64,000 nt of DNA from assembly GCF_026625885.1 (NCBI RefSeq), contig NZ_CP113068.1, forward strand, positions 5,828,001 to 5,892,000, given 5' to 3'. The DNA comes from Roseateles sp. SL47. Its GTDB lineage: Bacteria > Pseudomonadota > Gammaproteobacteria > Burkholderiales > Burkholderiaceae_C. Positions 48,747-58,355 of the stretch are shown one piece after another. Numbering within the stretch: position 1 is the first letter of the stretch; each line of letters opens with the position of its first letter. The position numbers and the translations under genes are program-made. The notes beneath the pieces are model-generated. The model searched no databases. It had not been told where the DNA came from and saw only the letters and a list, made by a program, of their open reading frames with translations.

Positions 48747-48776
48747 AACGCCTGATACTTTTCAGTATCAGGCGTT
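48747..48776 (-). terminator. Intrinsic terminator after tRNA-Pro
   Basis: AACGCCTGATACT-TTTC-AGTATCAGGCGTT, a perfect 13-bp stem with a tetraloop; GTTTTGCTTTG follows on the minus strand. It closes the long thrS-to-tRNA-Pro transcription unit. Confidence 0.85.
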
Positions 48777-48791
48777 CAGTCTTCTTATAAA

Positions 48792-48868
48792 TGGTCGGGG
48801 TGGCGGGATTCGAACTCGCGACCCCTTGCACCCCATGCAAGTGCGCTACCAGGCTGCGCTACACCCCG
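48792..48868 (-). tRNA. tRNA-Pro (GGG)
   Basis: 77-nt tRNA with encoded CCA. The anticodon stem CTTGC/GCAAG encloses ATGGGGT, giving anticodon GGG, as in Escherichia coli proL. Starts 34 bp after the merR-family gene on the same strand. Confidence 0.93.
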
Positions 48869-48902
48869 ACGAAGACTTAGATTCTATACGCGTTTTAAAC
48901 GC

Positions 48903-49409
48903 TTACGCAAGCAAACTCTCGCGGATGGCCAACAATTCTTCTCTCACTTCTTCCAGAGAGAGTTTTTCCAACGACACCGTGGTGTGCGCCGCCCCATCCG
49001 ACACCTCTGCGGCCCGCGCGCGCAACGACTCGCGGCCTTGAAGGTCACGCAGCGGCAGCTGTGAGAGATGCGCGGCCTGCTCCGCCGCCGCCATCGCTTC
49101 GGCGCGGAATTCCTGGGCTTGTGTGGCGGGGCCTTGGCCGGCGTGTGTGCCGTGTGCGGCTTCGGTCAGCTGATTGCGGGCGCCACTGATGGTGAAGCCC
49201 TGGTCATACAGCAGGTCCCGGATGCGGCGGATGAGCAGCACCTCGTGGTGCTGGTAGTAGCGGCGGTTGCCGCGCCGCTTCATCGGCTTGAGCTGGGTGA
49301 ATTCCTGTTCCCAATAGCGCAGCACATACGGCTTCACGCCGCACAACTCACTCACCTCACCGATGGTGAAGTAGCGCTTGGCGGGAATGGCGGGAAGCGT
49401 GATGTCCAT
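48903..49409 (-). CDS. MerR-family transcriptional regulator
   Basis: 168 residues. N-terminal winged helix-turn-helix [26 protein letters not shown] with the second wing [23 protein letters not shown], then a helical region that lacks the cysteine ligands of metal-sensing MerR proteins. This gene follows ihfA in very many beta- and gammaproteobacteria; its targets are unknown. Confidence 0.9.
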   Translation of the reverse strand: MDITLPAIPAKRYFTIGEVSELCGVKPYVLRYWEQEFTQLKPMKRRGNRRYYQHHEVLLIRRIRDLLYDQGFTISGARNQLTEAAHGTHAGQGPATQAQEFRAEAMAAAEQAAHLSQLPLRDLQGRESLRARAAEVSDGAAHTTVSLEKLSLEEVREELLAIRESLLA

Positions 49410-49449
49410 TGGAATCAGGTGCTCCGGCAGCTGGGACGGAGGTCAGACT

Positions 49450-49815
49450 CTACTCGAAGTCTCCGGCAGCGGGCGCGTTCCCCTGCACAGCTTCTTTCAA
49501 TTTGTGACTGGCGTGGAAAGTCACCACATTACGCGCCTTGATGGGGATCGACTCACCAGTGCGCGGATTGCGCCCGGGGCGTGGCGCCTTGCGACGGATA
49601 TTGAAATTGCCGAAGCCCGACAACTTCACTTCACGGCCGCTGGAGAGGCTGTCATGAATGATGTCGAAGAAGGCCTCGACCATGTCCTTGGACTCGCGCT
49701 TGTTCAGGCCCAGCTTGTCGAACAGCAGCTCGGCCAGTTCCGCCTTGGTCAGCGTCGGCGTTTCCAGGCTGCCCAGCAGCACCCTCGCCTGTTCCTTGAT
49801 GTCATCGTCGCTCAT
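49450..49815 (-). CDS. ihfA: Integration host factor subunit alpha
   Basis: 121 residues from the ATG at 49815, with GGGAAG upstream. The HU/IHF fold is complete: [25 protein letters not shown], the DNA-wrapping arm [20 protein letters not shown] with the intercalating proline. The first ten and last 12 residues extend beyond the typical 99-residue protein. Bends DNA as a heterodimer with IhfB. Follows pheT as usual. Confidence 0.96.
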   Translation of the reverse strand: MSDDDIKEQARVLLGSLETPTLTKAELAELLFDKLGLNKRESKDMVEAFFDIIHDSLSSGREVKLSGFGNFNIRRKAPRPGRNPRTGESIPIKARNVVTFHASHKLKEAVQGNAPAAGDFE

Positions 49816-49900
49816 CGGCTTCCCTCTCCTCTCGCGCGTCCTCGTTCCGCTCGCCCCGCCCGGGGGCCCCTGACCCGAGGGCACCCCACGGGCCTGGGCC

Positions 49901-52318
49901 TCAGCCCCGCAAGCGGGCTCCCAGCTGTTCACCCAGCCGCGCCACGACCTTGGCCATCGCCTGCTCGATGCGCTCATCCGTCAGGGTGTTGTCGTCGTCC
50001 AGCAGTTCCAGGCGCACGGCGAGGCTGCGTTCCCCAGCCTTGAGCTCAGCGGTCGGCTGGGCCGGCTTGAAGACATCAAACAAACGGGCGGAGCGTACCA
50101 GGGTCTCGCCGCTGCTGTGGATGGCATTCATCAGCGAGGCATGGGTCACCTGTTCACCAACGATCACCGCCAGGTCACGCTGCACCGCCTGCAGGCGCGC
50201 AACTCCCTTGCCTTGCGGCACGAGGCGGGCCAGCACGGCGTCCAGCGCCAGTTCAAACAGCACCGGGGCCGACGGCAGCTCGTAGCTTTGACGCCACTTC
50301 GGATGCAGTTCGCCCACCACGCCGATCTCCACACCGTCCAGCAGCACGCGGGCGCTGCGGCCCGGATGCAGAGCGGGATGCACGGTCGCTTCGAACTGCA
50401 GGGCACGCGGGGCCAGCAAGGCCTCGATGTCACCCTTCACGTCGAAGAAGTCCACCGGGCGGTCACGCTCGCCCCATTGCTGCTGGTCCGCCGTGCCCCA
50501 GGCCAGGCCGGCCAGGCGCAAGGGCTGACGCACGCCGGCAATGGTGGTGTCGCTCTCTTCCACCGAGGCGTCCCGCAGGAACACACGGCCAATCTCAAAC
50601 ACCCGCACCCGCGGTGCCTTGCGCGCCAGGTTGTTGCGCAACACCTGGACAAGGCTGCCCATCAGGCTGCTGCGCATCACTGCCAACGGGGCGGCAATCG
50701 GGTTCAACAGCTGGATGGGTTGCTCGTTGCCCGCGAGTTCGCGTTCCCAACGCGCTTCCACGAAGCTGAAGTTGATGGTTTCGAAGTAATCGCGGGCGGC
50801 CACGGCATGGCGCAGGGCGTGTACGCTGCGGCGCGTCTCGCTGGGCACTTTGCCGACCACCGGAGCCAGCGGCGGCGTGGCGGGCAGCTTGCTGTAACCC
50901 AGCACCCGCACCACTTCCTCGATCAGGTCTTCCTCGATCTGCAGATCGAAACGGAAGGTCGGGGGCAGCACCGTCAGCACGTCAGGGGCGGTAACACTGA
51001 AGTCCAGTCCCAGGCGCTTGAAGACGGTTTCGCAGTCGGCCTGCGTCACCGGCATGCCGATCACCTTGGCGGCACGGTCCACACGCAGAGCAACCGGCTT
51101 GCGCTCCGGCAGCGCCACGACATGGTCGTCCATCGGGCCGGCCTGGCCACCGCAGATCTCAACGATCAGCTGGGTGATGCGCTCGATGTGGTCGGTGGTG
51201 CCCGACGGATCCACCCCCCGCTCGAAGCGGTGACCGGCATCGGTGGAGAAGTTGAAGCGGCGCGAACGCCCCATCACCGCCTTGGGCCACCAGAAGGCGG
51301 CTTCGACATACACGTTGGTCGTGTCGTCCGACACGGCCGTGGCGTCGCCGCCCATGATGCCGGCCAGCGATTCCACCTGCTGGCTGTCGGCGATGACCCC
51401 CACGGTCTCGTCCAGCTCAATGGTGTTGCCGTTGAGCAGCTTGAGTTGCTCACCCTTGCGGCCCCAGCGCACCACCAGCTCGTTGTGGATCTTGTCCAGA
51501 TCGAAGATGTGAGAGGGCCGGCCCAGCTCGAACATCACGTAGTTGGAGATATCCACCAGCGGCGATACCGAGCGCTGGCCGCAACGGGCCAGACGGTCCA
51601 CCATCCAGGCCGGGGTGATGGCTTTGGTGTTGACGCCGCGCACGATACGGCCGGAGAAACGGCCACACAGGTCGGCGGCTTCCACGCGGACGGGGAGCTT
51701 GTCCTGATGAGTGACCGCAGCCGGCGTGATCGCCGGGGCATTCAGCGGCGTACCGGTGAGCGCGGACACTTCACGGGCGATGCCGTAGACGCTCAGCGCA
51801 TGCGCCAGGTTGGGCGTGAGCTTGAGCGTGAACAGCGTGTCGTCCAGTTGCAGGTGCTCGCGAATGTTCTGACCCAGCGGTGCGTCGGCAGCCAGTTCCA
51901 GCAGGCCCCCATGGTCTTCGGTCAGCTTCAGCTCACGGGCCGAGCACAGCATGCCGAAGCTCTCGACGCCTCGCAGCTTGCCCACCTTGATCTTGAACGG
52001 CTTGCCGTCTTCACCCGGCGGGAGTTCAGCACCGACGGTGGCCAGCGGCACGCGAATGCCCACGCGGGCATTGGGCGCGCCACAGACGATCTGCAGCAGC
52101 TCCGGGCCGCCCGCATTGACCTTGCACACACGCAGGCGGTCTGCATCGGGATGCTGCACCGCTTCGACGATCTCGGCCACGACGATGCCGTGGAACGGGG
52201 GAGCGACCGGACGGAGTTCTTCCACTTCCAGGCCGGACATGGTCAGCAGCTCGGCCAGCTCTTGGGTGTTCAGCGCAGGATTGCAAAAGGCCCGCAGCCA
52301 GGACTCAGGGAATTGCAT
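49901..52318 (-). CDS. pheT: Phenylalanyl-tRNA synthetase beta subunit
   Basis: 805 residues. N-terminal tRNA-binding (EMAP-like) domain with [22 protein letters not shown]3/B4 editing domain, B5 domain, the central synthetase-like domain and a C-terminal anticodon-binding ferredoxin fold (FDVFKP). Edits misacylated Tyr-tRNA-Phe. Begins 21 bp after pheS. Confidence 0.97.
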   Translation of the reverse strand: MQFPESWLRAFCNPALNTQELAELLTMSGLEVEELRPVAPPFHGIVVAEIVEAVQHPDADRLRVCKVNAGGPELLQIVCGAPNARVGIRVPLATVGAELPPGEDGKPFKIKVGKLRGVESFGMLCSARELKLTEDHGGLLELAADAPLGQNIREHLQLDDTLFTLKLTPNLAHALSVYGIAREVSALTGTPLNAPAITPAAVTHQDKLPVRVEAADLCGRFSGRIVRGVNTKAITPAWMVDRLARCGQRSVSPLVDISNYVMFELGRPSHIFDLDKIHNELVVRWGRKGEQLKLLNGNTIELDETVGVIADSQQVESLAGIMGGDATAVSDDTTNVYVEAAFWWPKAVMGRSRRFNFSTDAGHRFERGVDPSGTTDHIERITQLIVEICGGQAGPMDDHVVALPERKPVALRVDRAAKVIGMPVTQADCETVFKRLGLDFSVTAPDVLTVLPPTFRFDLQIEEDLIEEVVRVLGYSKLPATPPLAPVVGKVPSETRRSVHALRHAVAARDYFETINFSFVEARWERELAGNEQPIQLLNPIAAPLAVMRSSLMGSLVQVLRNNLARKAPRVRVFEIGRVFLRDASVEESDTTIAGVRQPLRLAGLAWGTADQQQWGERDRPVDFFDVKGDIEALLAPRALQFEATVHPALHPGRSARVLLDGVEIGVVGELHPKWRQSYELPSAPVLFELALDAVLARLVPQGKGVARLQAVQRDLAVIVGEQVTHASLMNAIHSSGETLVRSARLFDVFKPAQPTAELKAGERSLAVRLELLDDDNTLTDERIEQAMAKVVARLGEQLGARLRG

Positions 52319-52339
52319 GTCGATGTCTTTCGGGCTTTT

Positions 52340-53377
52340 TTACTTGAATTGCGACAGGAAACGCAGATCACCATCAAAGAACAGGCGCAGGTCGTTCACC
52401 CCATAACGCAGCATCGCCAGGCGGTCGATGCCGGAACCGAAGGCAAAGCCGATGTAGCGCTCCGGGTCCAGGCCCATGTTGCGGATGACCTGCGGATGCA
52501 CCTGACCCGAGCCCGACACTTCCAGCCAACGGCCCTTGAGCGGGCCGGAGCCGAACATCATGTCGATCTCGGCGCTGGGTTCGGTGAAGGGGAAGTAGCT
52601 GGGGCGGAAGCGGATCTCCATGTCGGTGGTCTCGAAGAACTGCTGCATGAAGTTCACGTAGACCGACTTCAGATCCTTGAAGCTGATGTTCTCCCCCACC
52701 CACAGCCCTTCGACCTGATGGAACATGGGAGAGTGGGTGGCGTCGCTGTCCACCCGATAGGTGCGGCCCGGCGCAATCACGCGGATCTCCGGCATGGCCT
52801 GCCCGGCATCGATCAGATGCTGATGCTTCTTGACGTGCTGCACCGCATAGCGGATTTGCATCGGGCTCGTGTGGGTGCGCAGCACAAAACCGTTCTCGAC
52901 ATAGAAGGTGTCATGCATCGACCGGGCGGGATGGTCCGCCGGGGTGTTGAGCGCGGTGAAATTGAACCAGTCGTTCTCGATCTCGGGGCCGTCGGCCACG
53001 TCGAATCCCATCGAACCGAAGATCGCTTCGATGCGCTCCATGGCGCGGGTGATGGGATGCAGCGCGCCGGTGCCGCGCTGGCGCCCGGGCAGGGTGACGT
53101 CCAGGGCTTCGGCCCTGAGCTGCTTGTTGAGTTCGGCATCGGCCAGGGCCTGACGACGGGCGGTCAGTGCGGCCTCGATGCCCTGCTTGAGCTGGTTGAT
53201 CTGTGCGCCGCGTGTCTTCTTTTCCTCGACCGACAGCTGGGCCAGCCCTTTCATCAGCTCGGTGACCTGGCCGGCCTTGCCCAAAAATCGGGCTTTGGCG
53301 TTTTCCAGGTCGGCGGGCGTGGCGGCGGCGGCGAATTCACCGCTGGCCTGTTGCAGCAATTGATCGAGATCGTTCAT
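52340..53377 (-). CDS. pheS: Phenylalanyl-tRNA synthetase alpha subunit
   Basis: 345 residues from the ATG at 53377. N-terminal coiled coil (residues 1-85), then the class II core with motif 2 ([15 protein letters not shown]) and motif 3 ([17 protein letters not shown]). A terminator-like hairpin stands 34 bp upstream, between rplT and this gene, and may control pheST separately. Confidence 0.97.
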   Translation of the reverse strand: MNDLDQLLQQASGEFAAAATPADLENAKARFLGKAGQVTELMKGLAQLSVEEKKTRGAQINQLKQGIEAALTARRQALADAELNKQLRAEALDVTLPGRQRGTGALHPITRAMERIEAIFGSMGFDVADGPEIENDWFNFTALNTPADHPARSMHDTFYVENGFVLRTHTSPMQIRYAVQHVKKHQHLIDAGQAMPEIRVIAPGRTYRVDSDATHSPMFHQVEGLWVGENISFKDLKSVYVNFMQQFFETTDMEIRFRPSYFPFTEPSAEIDMMFGSGPLKGRWLEVSGSGQVHPQVIRNMGLDPERYIGFAFGSGIDRLAMLRYGVNDLRLFFDGDLRFLSQFK

Positions 53378-53410
53378 CGCGGGGCGACTCAATTCGGAAC
53401 AGACAATAAG

Positions 53411-53440
53411 AAAAGGCCGAACACCGAGGTGTCGGCCTTT
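53411..53440 (-). terminator. Terminator or attenuator between rplT and pheS
   Basis: AAGGCCGA-ACACC-GA-GGTG-TCGGCCTT pairs with a single bulge, and on the minus strand TTTTCTTATT follows. In enterobacteria pheST is controlled by a Phe leader peptide at this place; here I do not find a clear Phe-rich peptide, so it may be a plain partial terminator. Confidence 0.7.
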
Positions 53441-53506
53441 GAAAATGGCGCCCCGGGCGAACCGGGGCTGCCGCAGCCACCCGCGTAAGCGGGCGGCATG
53501 TGGCAA

Positions 53507-53863
53507 TTAAGCGAGAGCGGCCTTCACCTTGGCGAAGATGCTGGCAAAACCAGCAGGATCGTTGACGGCGAGATCAGCCAGGACCTTGCGGTCGATGTCG
53601 ATCTGGGCCTTCTTCAGGCCAGCCACGAACTTGCTGTAGCTCAGACCCAGGCCACGGCTTGCCGCGTTGATACGGGCAATCCACAGCTGGCGGAACACGC
53701 GCTTCTTGGCACGGCGGTCACGGTAGGCGTATTGGCCCGCCTTCATCACCGCCTGTTTGGCGATGCGGAAGACGTTCTTACGACGACCACGGAAGCCCTT
53801 GGCCAGAGCCAGGACCTTCTTGTGACGAGCACGTGCGGTAACACCACGTTTGACGCGAGGCAT
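53507..53863 (-). CDS. rplT: 50S ribosomal protein L20
   Basis: 118 residues, full length, beginning [18 protein letters not shown]. Basic helical protein needed for early 50S assembly and, in many bacteria, repressor of its own operon. Starts 26 bp after rpmI. Confidence 0.98.
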   Translation of the reverse strand: MPRVKRGVTARARHKKVLALAKGFRGRRKNVFRIAKQAVMKAGQYAYRDRRAKKRVFRQLWIARINAASRGLGLSYSKFVAGLKKAQIDIDRKVLADLAVNDPAGFASIFAKVKAALA

Positions 53864-53889
53864 GTTGTATCTCCTTCTCTACAGCTGGA

Positions 53890-54093
53890 TTACAGACCAG
53901 CGAAAGGCAACATCGCAGCGATGTGGCCCATGTTGGTCTCATGCACGTTCGCGGCGCCGCGGAGCTGACGCTTGTTCTTCGTGGTCTTCTTGGTCAGGAT
54001 GTGGCGCTTGAACGCCTGACCGCGCTTGACGGTACCACCCGGACGAACGCGAAAACGCTTCTTCGCGCTGCTCTTGGTCTTCATTTTGGGCAT
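53890..54093 (-). CDS. rpmI: 50S ribosomal protein L35
   Basis: 67 residues, [20 protein letters not shown] onward, standard for L35. Lies between infC and rplT in the usual order. Confidence 0.98.
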   Translation of the reverse strand: MPKMKTKSSAKKRFRVRPGGTVKRGQAFKRHILTKKTTKNKRQLRGAANVHETNMGHIAAMLPFAGL

Positions 54094-54164
54094 GACTGCT
54101 CCTTAGAAATGCGTCCCTCCAGGCGGCTGCGGGGAAACCGCTGCACTTGATGGCCTGAAGGAGA

Positions 54165-54198
54165 CTAATAAACCCGCCGACGACCAGATCGACGGGTT
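54165..54198 (-). terminator. Hairpin between infC and rpmI
   Basis: AACCCGCCGA and TCGACGGGTT (54171-54180, 54189-54198) pair with an 8-nt loop and one G-U; TTATTAG follows on the minus strand. Could be a partial terminator or part of L20-mediated control of rpmI-rplT. Confidence 0.55.
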
Positions 54199-54263
54199 GA
54201 AACTGTTCGGCCCTGCGTTGCCGCAGAACCGGGGCCTGTAAGACCGGAGGCTCAGCGGGCAGC

Positions 54264-54809
54264 TCAGCGCTTCTTGGGCGCCAGCACCATGATCATCTGG
54301 CGGCCTTCGAGCTTGGGCATGTGCTCCACCACCGCCACATCCGCCAGTTCATCGCGGATGCGTTCCAGCATGCGCATACCGATGTCCTGGTGGGTGATTT
54401 CGCGGCCGCGATAGCGCAGCGTGACCTTGCCCTTGTCGCCGTCTTCAGCAATGAAGCGGCGCAGATTGCGCATCTTGATCTGGTAGTCGCCTTCGTCCGT
54501 ACCCGGGCGGAATTTGACTTCCTTGACCTCGATGACCTTCTGCTTGGCCTTGGCTTCCGCTGCGCGCTTCTGCTCCTGGTACTTGAACTTGCCGTAATCC
54601 ATCAGCCGGCAGACCGGCGGAGTGGCTGTGGCGGCGATTTCGACCAGATCGACGTCCAGCTCACCAGCCATACGAAGCGCTTCCTGAATGCTCACGATGC
54701 CGATGGGCTCGTTTTCAGGACCATTCAGACGGACTTCAGGGGCGATGATTTCACGGTTCAGCCGATGCTTACGCTCGGGAATCGCACGACGGTCAGCAAA
54801 AGTAGCGAT
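54264..54809 (-). CDS. infC: Translation initiation factor IF-3 with AUC start codon
   Basis: 181 residues if read from the ATC at 54807-54809, giving (M)[19 protein letters not shown], the expected IF-3 N-terminus; AAAGGT lies seven bases upstream. No ATG, GTG or TTG exists at this place; the first conventional start, GTG at 54695, would remove 38 conserved residues. Rare start codons in infC are a known autoregulatory device, since IF-3 itself rejects them. Binds the 30S subunit and checks start codon pairing. Confidence 0.95.
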   Translation of the reverse strand: MATFADRRAIPERKHRLNREIIAPEVRLNGPENEPIGIVSIQEALRMAGELDVDLVEIAATATPPVCRLMDYGKFKYQEQKRAAEAKAKQKVIEVKEVKFRPGTDEGDYQIKMRNLRRFIAEDGDKGKVTLRYRGREITHQDIGMRMLERIRDELADVAVVEHMPKLEGRQMIMVLAPKKR

Positions 54810-54875
54810 GGTGGTTACCTTTCAGCGGGCCTTGGCAGGGCCCGGATGATCAACAAAAAGCAAAGCGCGCCCGAC

Positions 54876-56795
54876 TCAGGCCTTCTCAGCGATGGTGGAA
54901 GACAGCTTTGCAGCGAAGTCTTCCAGCGACATCACCCCCAGGTCCTGGTTGCCACGGGCGCGCACTGCAACAGCCCCGTTCGCCTTCTCTTTGTCGCCAA
55001 CGACGAGGATGAACGGAGTCTTTTGCAGGGAATGCTCGCGGATTTTATACGTGATCTTTTCGTTCCGCAAATCGGCCTGGACCCTAACCCCTTGTTTTTG
55101 CAGCGTTTTCACAATTTCACTGACGTAATCCGCTTGCGCATCAGTGATATTGGCCACAACCACCTGGGTCGGCGCCAGCCAAACCGGCAGCGCACCGGCA
55201 TGTTGTTCGATCAGGATACCGATGAAACGCTCCAGCGAACCGACGATGGCGCGGTGCAACATCACGGGGGTGTGACGCTCGCCATCCTCGGCCACGTACT
55301 CGGCGCCCAGGCGCCCCGGCATCGAGAAATCGACCTGCATGGTGCCGCACTGCCACTGGCGGCCGATGGCGTCCTTCAGGGTGTATTCGATCTTCGGGCC
55401 GTAGAAGGCGCCGTCGCCCGGGGCGATGATGAACTCCACACCGGAGGCGCGCAGCGACTCCATCAGGGCGAATTCCGCCTTGTCCCAGACCTCATCGGAA
55501 CCGATGCGTGCCTCCGGCCGCGTCGCCACCTTGTAGATGATGTCGGTGAAGCCGAAGTCCTTGTAGACCTTCTGCAGCAGCGCGGTGTAGGCCACGCATT
55601 CAGCCAGGATCTGGTCTTCGGTACAGAAGATGTGGCCATCGTCCTGGGTAAAGCCGCGCACCCGCATGATGCCGTGCAGGCCGCCGGTCGGCTCATTGCG
55701 GTGGCATTGGCCGAACTCACCAAAACGCAGCGGCAGGTCGCGGTAGCTCTTGATGCCGTGCTTGAAGATCAGGATGTGCCCCGGGCAGTTCATCGGCTTG
55801 AGCGCGTAGTCGCGCTTTTCCGATTCGGTCGTGAACATGTTGTCGCGATACTTCTCCCAGTGGCCGGTGGCCTCCCAGAGCGACTTGTCCAGCAGTTGCG
55901 GGCCCTTGACCTCCTGATAGCCGTTGTCACGGTAGACACGGCGCATGTACTGCTCCACCTCCTGCCAGACCGTCCAGCCCTTGGGATGCCAGAACACCAC
56001 GCCGGGCGCGTGTTCGTCGATGTGGAACAGGTCCAGGTCCTTGCCGATCTTGCGGTGGTCGCGCTTTTCGGCCTCTTCCAGCATGCGCAGGTAGGCCTGC
56101 AGGTCATCCTTGCTGGCCCAGGCGGTGCCATAGATGCGCTGCAGCTGTTCATTGCGATGGTCGCCGCGCCAGTAGGCGCCGGCCACCTTCATCAGCTTGA
56201 AATGCTTGAGCTTGCCGGTGGACGGTACGTGCGGGCCGCGGCAAAGATCGGTGAAACCGCCTTCGGCATACAGCGACACGTCCTCGTTGGCCGGGATGCT
56301 GGCAATGATCTCGGCCTTGTAGGCTTCACCAATGCCCTTGAAATAGCTCACGGCCTCGTCGCGCGGCAGCACCGAACGCACCACCTTCTCATCCTTCTTG
56401 GCCAGCTCGGTCATCTTGGCTTCGATGGCGGCCAGATCCTCCGGCGTGAAAGGACGCTTGTACGAGAAGTCGTAGTAGAAGCCATTCTCGATGACCGGGC
56501 CGATGGTGACCTGCGCCTCGGGGAACAGTTCCTTGACCGCATAAGCCAGCAAGTGGGCGGTGGAGTGACGGATCACCTCCAGACCGTCCGGATCCTTCTC
56601 GGTGATGATGGCCAGCGGCAGGTCGCGGTCGATCAGATAGCTGGTGTCCACCAGCTTGGCCTCGTCGCCCGTGCCCACACGGCCGGCCAGTGCGGCCTTG
56701 GCCAGGCCCGCACCAATGGAGGCGGCCACTTCCGCCACCGTCACCGGTTGGGGGAATTCACGCTTGGAACCGTCAGGCAGTTGGATGGAAATCAT
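54876..56795 (-). CDS. thrS: Threonyl-tRNA synthetase
   Basis: 639 residues from the ATG at 56795 ([14 protein letters not shown]), preferred to an ATG 21 bp upstream that lies next to the terminator. TGS domain (1-60), editing domain with [16 protein letters not shown] and the Cys/His editing site, class II core with [13 protein letters not shown] (zinc cysteine) and the C-terminal anticodon-binding domain ([21 protein letters not shown]). Its 5' leader carries a Thr-rich peptide and a strong terminator. Confidence 0.98.
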   Translation of the reverse strand: MISIQLPDGSKREFPQPVTVAEVAASIGAGLAKAALAGRVGTGDEAKLVDTSYLIDRDLPLAIITEKDPDGLEVIRHSTAHLLAYAVKELFPEAQVTIGPVIENGFYYDFSYKRPFTPEDLAAIEAKMTELAKKDEKVVRSVLPRDEAVSYFKGIGEAYKAEIIASIPANEDVSLYAEGGFTDLCRGPHVPSTGKLKHFKLMKVAGAYWRGDHRNEQLQRIYGTAWASKDDLQAYLRMLEEAEKRDHRKIGKDLDLFHIDEHAPGVVFWHPKGWTVWQEVEQYMRRVYRDNGYQEVKGPQLLDKSLWEATGHWEKYRDNMFTTESEKRDYALKPMNCPGHILIFKHGIKSYRDLPLRFGEFGQCHRNEPTGGLHGIMRVRGFTQDDGHIFCTEDQILAECVAYTALLQKVYKDFGFTDIIYKVATRPEARIGSDEVWDKAEFALMESLRASGVEFIIAPGDGAFYGPKIEYTLKDAIGRQWQCGTMQVDFSMPGRLGAEYVAEDGERHTPVMLHRAIVGSLERFIGILIEQHAGALPVWLAPTQVVVANITDAQADYVSEIVKTLQKQGVRVQADLRNEKITYKIREHSLQKTPFILVVGDKEKANGAVAVRARGNQDLGVMSLEDFAAKLSSTIAEKA

Positions 56796-56810
56796 GAAAA
56801 TTGCTCCAGA

Positions 56811-56845
56811 AAACAAAAAAGCGCGGCCACTTGCCGCGCTTTTTC
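56811..56845 (-). terminator. Intrinsic terminator in the thrS leader
   Basis: AAAAAAGCGCGGC and GCCGCGCTTTTT enclose a 5-nt loop (56815-56845). On the minus strand the stem is followed by TTTTTTGTTTT, an excellent terminator, only 16-20 bases before the thrS ATG and 50 bases after the leader peptide. GCCGCGGC at 56888-56895 can pair with its first arm as an antiterminator. Confidence 0.85.
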
Positions 56846-56898
56846 TGGGGGCTGCCCGGGGTGAGCAGCGATGAAAGACGTGAGCGAGCCGCGGCCGA

Positions 56899-56937
56899 CT
56901 AAACCTTCGTGGTGGAGGTAGTAGTTCGCGGTGTCAT
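56899..56937 (-). CDS. thrS leader peptide, six threonines in twelve codons
   Basis: Short frame encoding [12 protein letters not shown] with Thr at positions 2, 5, 6, 7, 9 and 10 (codons ACA, ACT, ACT, ACC, ACC, ACG), followed by TAG. AAAGG lies about 12 bases before the ATG. It is followed after about 50 bases by a strong terminator in front of thrS. The layout is that of a ribosome-mediated attenuator responding to charged tRNA-Thr. Function is inferred. Confidence 0.85.
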   Translation of the reverse strand: MTPRTTTSTTKV

Positions 56938-57020
56938 AACCAATACGCCTTTCCCGGTCCTTATCGAAAGAGATGAGAGGTAGCCGAACGACAGGGTCGC
57001 CTCGCTACGGATGTCTGGGG

Positions 57021-57090
57021 GCCGCCCTTTATCGCCCTTTATCGGCCTTAATCGGCCTCAGCCGCCTTCAATCGCCTTCAACTTCAACTG
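57021..57090. repeat. Degenerate 10-bp tandem repeat upstream of the thrS leader
   Basis: Seven successive 10-bp units of the form ATCGSCYTTM, e.g. ATCGCCCTTT (57031), ATCGGCCTTA (57041), ATCGGCCTCA (57051), ATCGCCTTCA (57071). A small hairpin GGTTGG-TTGC-CCAACC follows at 57090-57105. I do not see a clear thrS promoter between these repeats and the leader peptide. Confidence 0.75.
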
Positions 57091-57215
57091 GTTGGTTGCC
57101 CAACCGTGTTGAAAAGACTCGCTGAAAACATGCGCCAGGGCGGCCTGCTCGTTAATGATAACCGAGCCGCTGAAGCCGCGGCCTGCCCGCCCGAGCAAAT
57201 CCCTGGGACGACGCG

Positions 57216-58298
57216 TCACAACGGCAACACCTCCAGGCTGGGCCGGGCACAGGCAGCCTGCAACTCTTCCCGCAGCCGCTCGGCCTCGGCCACCGCCTTG
57301 AGCCAGTCCCGGGCGCGGCGGCCGACATCATCGCCGTAGAACTTGAAGTCGTTGCGGTCCGGCAACTTGCTGTTGGGCAAGGTCTTCACCCAGTCGGGAT
57401 GGGGCGTCAGCAGCACCACGTTGTCCAGGAAGGCGCTGGGGCGATGGCGATGGCGCAGAGCCTTGTCCAGCCAGCCCGGAATGACCTGGCGCTGGAAATG
57501 CGGGTACAGCACCAGGCCGTCGCCGACCATCGCGGCATAGTTCAGGTGGAGGTGGTAGTCCGTGATGCCACCGTCCCAGTAAGCGCCGGCCGGTGCCCCG
57601 GCGATGTCGTGCACCGCCAGCAGCCAGAACGGGATAGAGCAACTGGCCAGCACACTGGGCAGCAGGTTGGCGCTGTCCAGGGCCACTTGCCGGCTGCGGT
57701 AGTCGTGCAGCGGCATCGGCAGCGGCGCACGTGGATCGGAAAACACCACCCGCTCCAGCCAGGTGCCCATGGCTCGCCGCGACACCGCATTGGTGGCAAA
57801 CGCGCCCAGGTAGCCCAGCGGTGTCCGCCAACGGCTCTCGCGCCCCAGCACATGGCGCCCCCGGGAGGTGAACACATGCAGCCGGTAGAGCGGATGGTTC
57901 AGCACCTCCGCCTCGCGCCCGCCAAACACCTCGTTCAGCTTGCCCATGAACTGCCGCGACACCGTCTCCGGCAGCGGTTGCTTGCCCGGCTCGGTGTCGT
58001 AAGTCTGGTGCGCGTAGTCGTGGGCCAGTCGGGCGAATTCATCGCGGGTCTGGCTGGCGGTGCGGGCCACACAGGCCGTCGCCATGCGCCAGGCACCGAT
58101 GGACGCCCCCAGCAGATGCACCGGCTGACCGGCCGCCGGCAGGAACTCGCCAAAGATGAACTGGTCCAGCGGGTTGAGGATCAGCCCCTTGGGGCCGCCT
58201 GCCGCGCCCGGCACCACATGGACATCCTCGGCGCGCAAGCCACGATCCCGCAGGCGCGCACGCGCCTTGGGGCCAGCCAGGATCTGCAATGCCTGCAT
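57216..58298 (-). CDS. Patatin-like phospholipase
   Basis: 360 residues. Oxyanion-hole GGPKG at 34-38, nucleophile elbow GASIG with S66, and the catalytic Asp in WDGGITD (D242), i.e. the Ser-Asp dyad of patatins. No signal peptide, so probably cytoplasmic or membrane-associated. Hydrolyses acyl esters, target lipid unknown. Stands 278 bp from the thrS leader and 57 bp from the TonB receptor gene, all leftward. Confidence 0.88.
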   Translation of the reverse strand: MQALQILAGPKARARLRDRGLRAEDVHVVPGAAGGPKGLILNPLDQFIFGEFLPAAGQPVHLLGASIGAWRMATACVARTASQTRDEFARLAHDYAHQTYDTEPGKQPLPETVSRQFMGKLNEVFGGREAEVLNHPLYRLHVFTSRGRHVLGRESRWRTPLGYLGAFATNAVSRRAMGTWLERVVFSDPRAPLPMPLHDYRSRQVALDSANLLPSVLASCSIPFWLLAVHDIAGAPAGAYWDGGITDYHLHLNYAAMVGDGLVLYPHFQRQVIPGWLDKALRHRHRPSAFLDNVVLLTPHPDWVKTLPNSKLPDRNDFKFYGDDVGRRARDWLKAVAEAERLREELQAACARPSLEVLPL

Positions 58299-58355
58299 CA
58301 GCGGATCATCCTTTCTCGGTGCGCCGGCCTGATGGGATGCCGGGTCGCAGGGGGG

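Noticed and set aside
50117..53488. A 1123-codon frame opposite pheT and pheS
   Set aside because: Antisense shadow of two well-conserved genes on the minus strand.
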